From contig MPMP01000012.1 of the NCBI GenBank assembly GCA_002238565.1, forward strand, positions 1 to 64,000: a stretch of DNA of 64,000 bases, given 5' to 3'. Below, one piece after another: positions 19,429 through 26,491 of this stretch. Below the pieces are notes generated by a model that was not told where the DNA came from, did not search any database, and was given only the letters and a program-made list of their open reading frames with translations. Numbering within the stretch: the stretch's first letter is position 1; each line of letters opens with the position of its first letter. Made by a program: the position numbers and the translations under genes. This DNA is from Albidovulum sp. bin36 (GTDB lineage Bacteria; Pseudomonadota; Alphaproteobacteria; Rhodobacterales; Rhodobacteraceae).

Positions 19429-20004
19429 TCATGCCTGATCCCTGACACCCATGATGGTCTGTCTGCTTGTCCCGAACTGTCGAGCGATTGAAGAGATTAT
19501 CTCGCCGTTCCGGATCTTTTCCTTCACCAAGTCCTGCCGACCGGCCGACAGGGTCGATGGCCGGCCCGGAGGCTTTCCGGCCGCCTTGGCTCTTGCGAGG
19601 CCGGATTGGGCGCGTTCCACGAGAAGATCGTGCTCGAACTGGGCGACAGCGTTGATGACGTTCATGGTCATCTTTCCGGCGGAGCTGGCCGAGTCCACGC
19701 CTCCCAAGGCAAGGCAGTGGACGCGTATGCCCATTTTCTCCAGATCCGCGACGGTGCCGACGGCATCGATGGCGTCGCGCCCCAGCCGGTCAAGCTTGGT
19801 GACGATGAGAACGTCGCCCTTCTCCATCTTGTCGAGCAGCAGGGAAAAGCCCTTGCGCTGTGCGACGGCCGTTGATCCGGACACGGTATCCGAGACGATC
19901 CGGTGCAGCTCGACGCTGAAGCCCGCCGCCTCGATCTCCATGATCTGGTTTCCAGGCTCCTGGCTGGCGGTCGAAACGCGGGCGTAGGCGAAGGTTCCGG
20001 ACAT
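19429..20004 (-). CDS. Serine recombinase (resolvase/invertase family)
   Basis: A 191-residue resolvase. The catalytic Ser11 is in FAYARVST; the conserved TKLDRLGRDAIDAVGTVADL block carries the active-site Arg; AQFEHDLLVERAQSGLARAKA follows; a helix-turn-helix DNA-binding segment (ISSIARQFGTSRQTIM) is at the C-terminus. Small resolvases like this resolve cointegrates of Tn3-family transposons at a res site. A broken Tn3-family transposase begins 130 bp away on the opposite strand, and the short region between contains repeated CTGTCCG words that could be part of a res site. The gene looks intact. Confidence 0.92.
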   Translation of the reverse strand: MSGTFAYARVSTASQEPGNQIMEIEAAGFSVELHRIVSDTVSGSTAVAQRKGFSLLLDKMEKGDVLIVTKLDRLGRDAIDAVGTVADLEKMGIRVHCLALGGVDSASSAGKMTMNVINAVAQFEHDLLVERAQSGLARAKAAGKPPGRPSTLSAGRQDLVKEKIRNGEIISSIARQFGTSRQTIMGVRDQA

Positions 20005-20136
20005 GGGCCGCTCCGTCGCAAAATGGCTGTCCGAAACTGTACCCGCGTCCTATAGCGCTTCAACCTAATTTATGGACGGGCTTTCGTGGCCTGTCCGCAA
20101 CCAGTCCTTTTCGGCCACCCGGTCCTCGAGGTCTTC

Positions 20137-20380
20137 ATGCCGCGCATGCGTATCCTCTCATCAAGCGAGCAAGAGACGTTTGATGCACCTCCCAGACTTG
20201 ACCATGGCGAGCGAAAGCGGTTCCTCATCCTGCCCGGGACGTTGGTGGAGGCGGTGCGAGGCTGCGCAACCCCACCAGCAAGATCGGCTTCCTGCTGCTC
20301 TGCGGGCACTTCAAGGCGACAAAGCGGTTCTTCCCGCCTCACGACTTTCATGAGCGTGACGTGGCGTTGTCGCAAGTCTC
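20137..20380 (+). pseudogene. Tn3-family transposase N-terminal fragment (DUF4158), frameshifted
   Basis: From ATG 20137 the frame reads PRMRILSSSEQETFD and LDHGERKRFLILPGTLVEAV, the start of the DUF4158 domain of Tn3-family transposases. After about 20255 homology continues in another frame: LRNPTSKIGFLLLCGHF and KATKRFFPPHDFHERDVAL. It ends near 20370, where unrelated sequence starts. So there is a frameshift plus loss of more than 85 percent of the gene. It is divergent from the resolvase at 19429-20004, the usual Tn3-family layout, showing that a Tn3-type transposon once occupied this place. Confidence 0.8.
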
Positions 20381-20556
20381 TCAAACGGAATCAGGAAGAA
20401 CGGAATCCGGAAACCCGGGACATGAAATTCTATGGCGGAATCGGCACCTATGTGCGTTTAGGGCCCATGTTGGCTGGACGGCGCAAGAGTTGGCGGAGCG
20501 GAATAGTTCCTTCGTGTCTGTATTACTGTCGGATGAGCCGTCTTGAAACTCAAAAC

Positions 20557-21693
20557 TTACTCCGGTGTCTTGCCCTGTTCCAGTAGTCTGTCAATTCTTT
20601 CTGGCAATGCGGTAAATCTTTCTACGAGCTTTCCTTGGAAAGGCATAAAATCTTGAAACACGCTAGCCATGCCTTTATCGCACCTGAACAGATCACAGTC
20701 ATAAGCATAGCACATCTGAAACAGGTCCATTAAGTCTGATCGCTTGAAGTTGTATCTCTTCTTCAAGATACACTCACAGTAGTGTTGAAAATGCCCAGCG
20801 CGACCTTTTCCAATCTCGTGTTCAAGACCTTTAGCGAATGATACGAAGTCCGGTTCCGGGATCGGAACTTGCTTGATCAGCTTTCGTGCTTTGGACCTGT
20901 TCATCCCGGCTTTGACCAGATTGGAGCGGATGCCCGGAATTTCGTCATTCAGTTGTTGGACGCTTGCAACTACATCCTGTAAAGTCGTTGTGGCCTTTTC
21001 CACGCCGTCAATAGATTTGGCAAAGAACTTTTCGATTACGTTAGGTTGGTCTGCATAGTCGTAGAAGATTCGGCTATATTCTGCTGGATCCATTAACCAA
21101 GCATTGATCCGCTTTTCAAACTCGCGGTCACTGCACTTTTCTGCTATGAAACGTTCGACAATGCGACTCTGAATGAATTCCTCTGAGACAGGAATGTCGC
21201 CCCAGTCGGGCCGATTCCGTCCCCATGTAGCCCCGATCCGTAGAAACATTTCCTTCATTGACGCGTTACGACGAAATTGTCGCCGCTGCTTTCGGTTCAA
21301 GCCTTCCTGCTGTTTCAGTTTTTCTAGATACACCTTCCGCAACTTACTTCGAACATTCTGGGCGGATATGAAATTTTCGCCTGCACTAGGCATCCACATT
21401 CCGTCATTAGGAAATTTAGCGCCCTTTATGATTGCAGAGGGTGGGGGAAAAGCATTTGGGCCGCAAATGTCCTTGATGAGTTGTCCACGCCTGACACGAT
21501 CGTCGCGATTGGCTTCGTCAGGCTTGGTAATGAATTCAATGATTGTGATATACGAGAAACCAATGACGATCTTGCCACGATTACGGTATTTCATCAGTTC
21601 TGTGAGCACTTGATGGTATGGACCATCGTCGGCTTCGTTGAACAGATTGATATAGTCTTGCGTGTCCAGATAGATGATCAATTTCTTGCTCAT
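20557..21693 (-). CDS. PIN-like domain protein, possible nuclease
   Basis: About 378 residues. The N-terminus KKLIIYLDTQDYINLF has the first strand and metal-binding Asp of a PIN-like fold. The C-terminal part DLMDLFQMCYAYDCDLFRCD has the spaced acidic residues of the second half (DxxD, then D..LF.CD). Between lies a large helical insertion of more than 200 residues with basic stretches (GLNRKQRRQFRRN). I infer a metal-dependent nuclease, but the family is unknown to me. I choose ATG 21693 because the PIN strand starts there; the frame is open to 21762. G+C is visibly lower (about 40-48 percent by eye) than in flanking core genes, a sign of recent transfer. Neighbours: Tn3 debris on one side, a CRISPR-like repeat and a TIR gene on the other. 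A defence role is plausible. Confidence 0.6.
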   Translation of the reverse strand: MSKKLIIYLDTQDYINLFNEADDGPYHQVLTELMKYRNRGKIVIGFSYITIIEFITKPDEANRDDRVRRGQLIKDICGPNAFPPPSAIIKGAKFPNDGMWMPSAGENFISAQNVRSKLRKVYLEKLKQQEGLNRKQRRQFRRNASMKEMFLRIGATWGRNRPDWGDIPVSEEFIQSRIVERFIAEKCSDREFEKRINAWLMDPAEYSRIFYDYADQPNVIEKFFAKSIDGVEKATTTLQDVVASVQQLNDEIPGIRSNLVKAGMNRSKARKLIKQVPIPEPDFVSFAKGLEHEIGKGRAGHFQHYCECILKKRYNFKRSDLMDLFQMCYAYDCDLFRCDKGMASVFQDFMPFQGKLVERFTALPERIDRLLEQGKTPE

Positions 21694-22582
21694 AAGGTTT
21701 GAGTTGGCCCTATCCCAGCATAGGTTCAAAAGTTCCACAAGGGGGAATGTTTGAGTGGTCAATATTGGATGTCGGAGCCACAGAGAACCGTTTTCAGGCT
21801 TCTCAGCCCGAAATTCAATTCATGGACAATCCGCCCGTAAACCTTGCCCCATCCGCGACGGTGACACTTTGGTCGTCGCCAGAGTTGGACCGCGCGGTTC
21901 TAGATGCACGGGATATTGTAACGGAGTCGCAGGGCTCGGCGCCGCAGCCTACGATCCAGAGGATCCCGATGGGACGGCTGAAGGGCAAGCAGCTAAAACA
22001 CTTGCCCGGCTTAAGGGTTGGTAACGGGTGTCTACGCGCTATGATTTTTGTCCGACCGTCTTTCTCTTGGCGCACGCCCTTGCGACAATCGTCTTTTTCT
22101 GGTTAAGAGTCCTGACCCGAAGTTTTCCCCGCCACGCGGGGATGAACCGCCCTATAAAGATAGCAGCCGCTTGCCCGGCTAGTTGTAGCGTCCGGAAGGC
22201 TCCCACAGCGCCGAATGCCCGGCATCCAGCGGGGCAGTTACCGGGGAACCGCGTCATTCGCCGACATCCGGCAGCGGACGAAGCATCGCAGAACTGAACT
22301 ATCAAGCCACAAGGCATCGACGTTCTGGGGCCGGGAGAGCCTTGTTTGCGTCACGGTGCGAGTTTCATAGGAAAATTGGGGGTCAGGCGCTACAAAGCTG
22401 GCGGGGCTTCATCTCGGTGCCTTCTGTAAACCACATTATCGACAACGGAAAACAGCCACTGCGACCCCGGGTCTTAGCAGTCCCCAATTCCGGGTCAATT
22501 TCGGAGGAACATTGACGCTTGGACAATAGAGCCTTAGGTCTCGCTTCTTGAGATCAGCGCACTTGCAACCAAAGGTGACAAC
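21694..22582. other. Non-coding stretch between PIN-like and TIR genes
   Basis: About 890 bp. No protein gene is convincing. It contains one copy of a type I-E-like CRISPR repeat (22122-22149). The rest holds no second repeat at the expected distance of about 61 nt on either side, and no cas gene fragment was seen. Confidence 0.5.
22122..22149. CRISPR. Solitary type I-E-like CRISPR repeat
   Basis: A 28-nt sequence beginning GTTTTCCCCGC, then CAC, then GCGGGGATGAACCG. This is the architecture of type I-E repeats: a GTTTT or GAGTT start, a perfect CCCCGC/GCGGGG stem, and the 3' handle ATGAACCG. The 3-nt loop makes it one nucleotide shorter than common 29-nt versions. There is one copy only: windows about 61 nt to both sides do not contain a second repeat. 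It could be the relic of a lost array, a mini-array with one repeat, or a repeat-like element used by a small RNA. Confidence 0.6.
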
Positions 22583-23413
22583 GTGAAGAAGACCAAAAAT
22601 TACAGCCGAACGTTCTTTAGCGCCGCCGTCCTGCAAGAAGCCAGTGAGGTGTTCGATGGAATCGCCAAATCGGTCGGCAAACTGGATCCTATTCCAAATC
22701 ACCTAAGCATAGGCCTTCCAGAATATGAGTGGGAATACGACAGCCCGGAGGAGTTCTTCGCAGATTACCCAAGAGCTGTGCACTTCATTTTTATGAAATT
22801 GCAATCTGTCCGAGCAAGCGGTGCGGAAATCGATTATAAGCTCTGTGTGTCGATGTCAGGACACGAATTTAATATAAGGGTATCGGTAGAAGCGCCTGAG
22901 CGAGCACAGATAGAACGCGTGTTCGCCGTATTCGAGAAATCCGCCGCGGACTCTCGATTGCCGGATCCGGTGGATAACGACGCTGACATGGCTACCCCGA
23001 CTATTTTCATCGGACACGGACACGGGGAGGCCTGGAGAGATCTAAAGGACCATTTGCATGAGCAGCATGGCTATAGGGTACAGGCATACGAGACGGGCGC
23101 GCGCGCCGGGCACGAGATAAGGGACATACTCCAGGAGATAATGTCCAAGAGCGCGCTTGCCCTGCTTGTCTTGACGTGCGACGATGATCTTGGCGAGGGC
23201 AAGTTTCGCGCCAGACAAAACGTTATCCACGAAACAGGCCTCTTCCAAGGCCGTCTAGGGTTCGCCCGCGCTATAGTCCTGATGGAAGAGGGTGTCGAAG
23301 AATTCTCTAACATTGCGGGCATTCACCAGATCCGCTTCTCCAATGGAGGAATACGAGAAACTTTCGGAGACGTGTTGGCAACGATTCGCAGAGAATTCAA
23401 ACAGGCGAAATGA
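22583..23413 (+). CDS. TIR-domain protein (CAP12/PF10137 type), probable immune effector
   Basis: 276 residues. Residues about 138-270 form the TIR-like domain long called predicted nucleotide-binding: TPTIFIGHGHGEAWRDLKDH (strand A and box 1), QAYETGARAGHEIRDILQE, ALALLVLTCDDDLG, then NVIHETGLFQGRLG, where Glu217 is the putative NAD-cleaving catalytic Glu. In CBASS and Pycsar defence, such TIR domains degrade NAD+ when activated. Residues 1-135 form an N-terminal domain I do not recognise (EYEWEYDSPEEFFADYP, then a predicted beta region), perhaps the sensor. The start is GTG 22583 with AAAGGTG upstream. No cyclase gene lies nearby, so it is a stand-alone effector or uses the N-terminal domain for sensing. 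Moderate G+C and a transposon-rich setting suggest transfer. Confidence 0.8.
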   Translation: MKKTKNYSRTFFSAAVLQEASEVFDGIAKSVGKLDPIPNHLSIGLPEYEWEYDSPEEFFADYPRAVHFIFMKLQSVRASGAEIDYKLCVSMSGHEFNIRVSVEAPERAQIERVFAVFEKSAADSRLPDPVDNDADMATPTIFIGHGHGEAWRDLKDHLHEQHGYRVQAYETGARAGHEIRDILQEIMSKSALALLVLTCDDDLGEGKFRARQNVIHETGLFQGRLGFARAIVLMEEGVEEFSNIAGIHQIRFSNGGIRETFGDVLATIRREFKQAK

Positions 23414-23617
23414 CACTCCAGGCATTTTTGGCCATCATTCTAGGCCGCCTGTATTCGCCTGTGATTAGTATGTGCGCCCGTCCGAGAGGTAAGTGTGCTT
23501 GAGACGCCCGGGGCGCAGTGTGCTCTTAATTGTCCCCGTTGGAAGACTGCCTGTTTGGTACGGATCCCGGGCCGTATAAATCAATGGCTTGCAAGGCAGA
23601 AATCCGAGGAGGTTCAA

Positions 23618-23701
23618 TTGGGACGGAAAGCGGCCATCTATGCCAAGGTTTCCACCGCGGACCAGTCCTACGGGCGCCAACTGCCCATAGGGTGTAAATA
23701 A
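23618..23701 (+). pseudogene. Truncated serine recombinase N-terminus
   Basis: TTG 23618, preceded by a near-perfect GAGGAGG, opens a 27-residue frame: GRKAAIYAKVSTADQS then YGRQLPIGCK and a TAA stop. The first part is the N-terminus of a resolvase/invertase (Y-A-x-V-S-T with the catalytic Ser). The rest of the gene is missing. It differs from the intact recombinase at 19429-20004, so it is from another element. Confidence 0.6.
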
Positions 23702-23920
23702 GCACTGAACGCGATCCGGCTTTTCCGGTATCCGGGCGGCATGGAGAAGTAAAGCCTAATTCGCCGCACCCTGTCCTCGCCCGCCGACTTCGAGCGGCTG
23801 TCCGCCATTTCGGATGGCGAGGCGTTCGAGAACCGCTCGGCTCCACGCACGGCGGGCTCGGCGGGGTCTACTTCGCCGCGCCGGCGCTGGCGGTGGCGGC
23901 GCACGACCTCTGAGCTGGAC
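23702..23920. other. Short unassigned stretch in transposon debris
   Basis: No recognisable gene; GC-rich sequence linking the recombinase scrap to the IS4-like remnant. It could be the decayed body of the IS4-like element. Confidence 0.35.
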
Positions 23921-24189
23921 GTGAAATGCTTCTTCACGGACATCGAAATCGCGGTCCTCGCTGACTACGCGACGGAGCGGCGACTCCCCGGGCCGGACAA
24001 TCTCGGTCGCACCATGGGCCTGGTCGCCGCGATGGGCGGGGCCACTTGCACCGCAAGAACGGCCGGCCTCCGGAGAACGAGATCGTCTGGCTCGGCTACG
24101 CCCGGCTGGCCGATTCGTCCGCCTCGACCGAGCGCGCCATGAGGTTGGGGCTGGAAAGCGAAGTGTACAAGCAATTGCGGACTGACTAA
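23921..24189 (+). pseudogene. IS4-family-like transposase C-terminal remnant, frameshifted
   Basis: The frame reads DIEIAVLADYATERRLPGP and DNLGRTMGLVAAMGG. After a frameshift near 24040 it continues HLHRKNGRPPENEIVWLGYA and RLADSS up to TAA at 24187-24189. This is the C-terminal end of IS4-like transposases, where an LxxLGGYLNRKxDPPPGxxxxWxGYxRL pattern is conserved. The DDE catalytic part is absent. A non-functional remnant. Confidence 0.65.
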
Positions 24190-24680
24190 ATTCATGGCCA
24201 ATGGGCAGGTCGCGGGGCTGAATTGCCGGGAGCCTCGCGGCAAACTCGGGATGCAATCAATTTCGGCCCCCTGATACCAGCCATCGCCCATCTCGCAGGA
24301 TAGAGCAACCGCTTGCACGAGATTTTGACGTCCCGCTGCATGGGCGCGAGCCGGCAGGCCGCGCGCTCTCGACGCGATGCGCCGTTTCGCCGCACGGGCG
24401 CTTGCCGTCCGTCTCAGATAGCCCGCACTGCCCGCTGATAGATTTAACTTGCTTGCCGAGGCTGCCATCGCAATGGCGCTTCGGCGTGTGCGCTAGCAAG
24501 GAGTTAAGCCGCAATTCGTCCCGGCTAGGAATCCTCTGAATGAATTAAGTCTAATGCTAGAAATGCGAATTCCGGTGTCTCCGCCGGCTTTCTTTTTTCA
24601 TTCGCGCCGGCGGAATTGCATGCTACTCTCGACATGAATGGATTCGCTTTATCGAACCGCCTTTCGGATACCCGGAGAAA
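24190..24680. other. Unassigned stretch before the neuB 5' duplication
   Basis: About 490 bp. No gene recognised. CCGG...CCGG followed by a T-rich run at 24572-24600 is a weak terminator candidate. Confidence 0.35.
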
Positions 24681-25027
24681 CCGTCGCAATGGAGTCCATT
24701 GACAAATTGCCGGGGAATTCTCTCTATGATTCGATTCCGGATCCTGTCGGCGGTGCACGGCGTTTTTCAAAGTCGAACGGCGGCAGGCAATCCGATCAAG
24801 TCGCGAAGCCTGGCGTTGGCGCCGCGATTTCTAATTTCGGAAATATGCGCGTAAATTGAGCGAAATCGAAATTGAGTTTTTGATCGGAGGCAGATCTTGA
24901 AAATTTCAAATCGAGAAATTTCTGCGGCGACGGCGCCGCTCGTAATCGCTGAAATCGGCATTAACCACGGCGGAGACTTGGAAGTTGCCAAGGAGATGGT
25001 GAGATTGGCCGCTCAAGCCGGCTGCGA
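24681..25027 (+). repeat. Direct repeat copy 1 (neuB upstream region and 5' end)
   Basis: This 347-bp segment matches 28394-28740 with about 14 differences and no gap (constant offset of 3713 bp). It covers 216 bp upstream of neuB, the GGAGG ribosome site, and the first 43 codons. The match stops abruptly at 25027, after which the sequence is unrelated to neuB. Confidence 0.95.
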
Positions 25028-25037
25028 AGTAGGATAG
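24897..25037 (+). pseudogene. Truncated neuB copy
   Basis: Starts at TTG 24897 with GGAGG upstream and encodes the NeuB N-terminus (APLVIAEIGINHGGD, then AKEMVRLAAQAGCE). It then runs into foreign sequence and stops after two more codons (TAG 25035-25037). The 46-residue product lacks almost all of the synthase barrel. It arose with the 347-bp duplication; the functional copy begins at 28610. Promoter and ribosome site seem intact, so the stub may still be transcribed. Confidence 0.9.
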
Positions 25038-25094
25038 GCTTCCGTCGGTCGGCCACGAAAAGACCATGGCGAGCAGAGGTGGGGATTTGTCCTT

Positions 25095-25448
25095 CTAATA
25101 GAGCGCCGCGAGCAAGGCGGCGCGTTCGATCGATTCCCGGAACGTGTAGTCGAAGCCAAGAATGAGGCAGAGGAGATCAGCCTTGTCATCGCGCATCGTC
25201 TCGCCGAGTTCGGAAACCAGCCGGGTCGTACCAACTGTATCGAAGCGTGTTCTGTCCTGAGACAGGGTTTCTTCGTACACCTCAATGTCGCCGTCTATTG
25301 TGCTCTCCCCCGACACTTCATCAGATGTCACGGAAACCGTAACGTCTACGACGGCGCGACCGACTCGAAAGAGAGCTGGATGGCTGCCCATGTCCGGCCC
25401 GAAACACTCGTCCGTATCGATCCGATTGCGGTTGGTGCCAAAATACAC
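25095..25448 (-). CDS. Hypothetical protein
   Basis: 117 residues from GTG 25448. The N-terminal VYFGTNRNRID, followed by FRVGRAVVDVTVSV, faintly resembles the start of DUF900-type alpha/beta hydrolases (a YGTNR motif followed by GRAxVxVP). The catalytic Ser-containing part of such enzymes is absent, so if the likeness is real this is a truncated derivative. The rest is acidic (SELGETMRDDKADLLCLI). It lies between the neuB stub and the antitoxin gene, inside the inserted segment. I do not assign a function. Confidence 0.35.
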   Translation of the reverse strand: MYFGTNRNRIDTDECFGPDMGSHPALFRVGRAVVDVTVSVTSDEVSGESTIDGDIEVYEETLSQDRTRFDTVGTTRLVSELGETMRDDKADLLCLILGFDYTFRESIERAALLAALY

Positions 25449-25560
25449 GGTGATTTAGAAGTTAGGCATTATCTCTACTTCCTATTTTGGCCTCCGACTT
25501 GCCCAGTTCATGCAAAGCGGTGAGCGAGGCCGCGAACCACCTGCGCCGATCAGACAGGGT

Positions 25561-25887
25561 TCAATCGCGGGCGTCGCGTTCGGCGATGCAGGCAAGTTCG
25601 ACCGGAGGGCGATCGGGGAAGCGGGCGATCAACGACAGGCTGCCGCCCATCGCCTCGACTGTCCTGCGCAGCGTGGACAGCAGGAGGTCGCTCTGCTGCT
25701 CCAGCCGGGAGATGGCGTCCTGGCTGATGCCGAGCTCGCGCGCCACGCTGGCTTGGGTCAGCTCTCGGGCCCTGCGCAGTTCGCGCAGCGTCTTTTCCTC
25801 GGCGATCAGCTCCGCCGCCCTTTCCTCGATCCTGCGCCGCCGCTCGGGGTCGAGCCCTGCGATCACGCCTTCCACATCGAGCGCCAT
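25561..25887 (-). CDS. XRE-family HTH antitoxin-like protein
   Basis: 108 residues with an XRE-type helix-turn-helix (LTQASVARELGISQDAISRL, residues about 43-62) followed by LLLSTLRRTVEAMGGSLSLIARF. This is the layout of HigA-type antitoxins and COG5606-like regulators that pair with RelE/HigB-like toxins. AAAAGGAGAA lies upstream of ATG 25887. The toxin gene just upstream (25903-26261) has been destroyed, so this intact antitoxin is an orphan. It may still repress its own promoter or neutralise related toxins elsewhere in the genome. Confidence 0.85.
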   Translation of the reverse strand: MALDVEGVIAGLDPERRRRIEERAAELIAEEKTLRELRRARELTQASVARELGISQDAISRLEQQSDLLLSTLRRTVEAMGGSLSLIARFPDRPPVELACIAERDARD

Positions 25888-25902
25888 AACGATTCTCCTT
25901 TT

Positions 25903-26261
25903 CTATTCATTGGCCAGGCGAGCAAGGTGCCGGTCTAACCGCTCGTTGGCCTTGCGGATCAATTCGCAGTAGAATCGCCGCCCCCGCTGCCGCCCGACTT
26001 GTCGCCCGCCACCAAAAGCATGGCGCGGTGCTCGGGGTCGAACGCGAAGGCGACCCGCCATTTCCCGCCTGCCGCGCTTAGCCGCAACTCCTTTATGTTG
26101 GCGTGCCGCGACCCGTTCAGCGTATCCACCTGAGGCCGGCACAGTTGCGGACCGAACTACCGCAGAAGGCGCGTCATGGTCAGGATCGCATCCTGAACCT
26201 CCTGCAGTAGAGCAAAGAACTCGGGATCGAACTCCTCGGCAATCTGGACCCGCCAACTCAT
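25903..26261 (-). pseudogene. RelE/HigB-like toxin, inactivated
   Basis: Starting at ATG 26261 the translation is MSWRVQIAEEFDPEFFALLQ ... MTRLLR, then TAG at 26157-26159, where family members have Glu (GAG to TAG fits one G-to-T change). Reading through gives PQLCRPQVDTLNGSRHANIK, ELRLSAAGGKWRVAFAFDP and MLLVAGDKSGGS. A frameshift in a G/C run then precedes RFYCELIRKANERLDRHLA. These are the classic blocks of the RelE/ParE superfamily (HigB, phage-derived Gp49-like). One nonsense change and one frameshift remove the C-terminal active-site region, so no functional mRNA endonuclease is made. Adjacent intact antitoxin confirms the module. Confidence 0.85.
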
Positions 26262-26491
26262 GGCGGCAGAATGAGGCCACCGGGATATGAAGTCAAGGAC
26301 ATGTCTGCGCTCCCCACGACCACGCAAAAGTAACTCTTTTTAATTTTTGTTCCGAAACTAAATTTTCTCCGACAACGCAAGATTTGATTTGATACGCGCC
26401 TTGGCACGCAAATTTCCGATTCGAAAAGAGGCGACATTTTTCCACGCGACGTAACGGTGCGGCCGGTGCGAGGCTATGCCGAGCAGCGGCG

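Noticed and set aside
20086-20586. A continuous 166-codon gene next to the PIN-like gene
   Set aside because: Its first third is a Tn3 transposase fragment and the rest is out of frame with the continuing homology; better explained as a frameshifted pseudogene.
22028-22317. A multi-repeat CRISPR array around the single repeat
   Set aside because: No second repeat about 61 nt to either side; only one copy is present, so it is reported as a solitary repeat.
24690-24859. Small open frame upstream of both neuB copies (about 56 codons; second copy 28403-28572)
   Set aside because: The two copies differ by a similar number of silent and replacement changes and the start codon is not conserved (ATG versus TTG). 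More likely an untranslated or promoter region.
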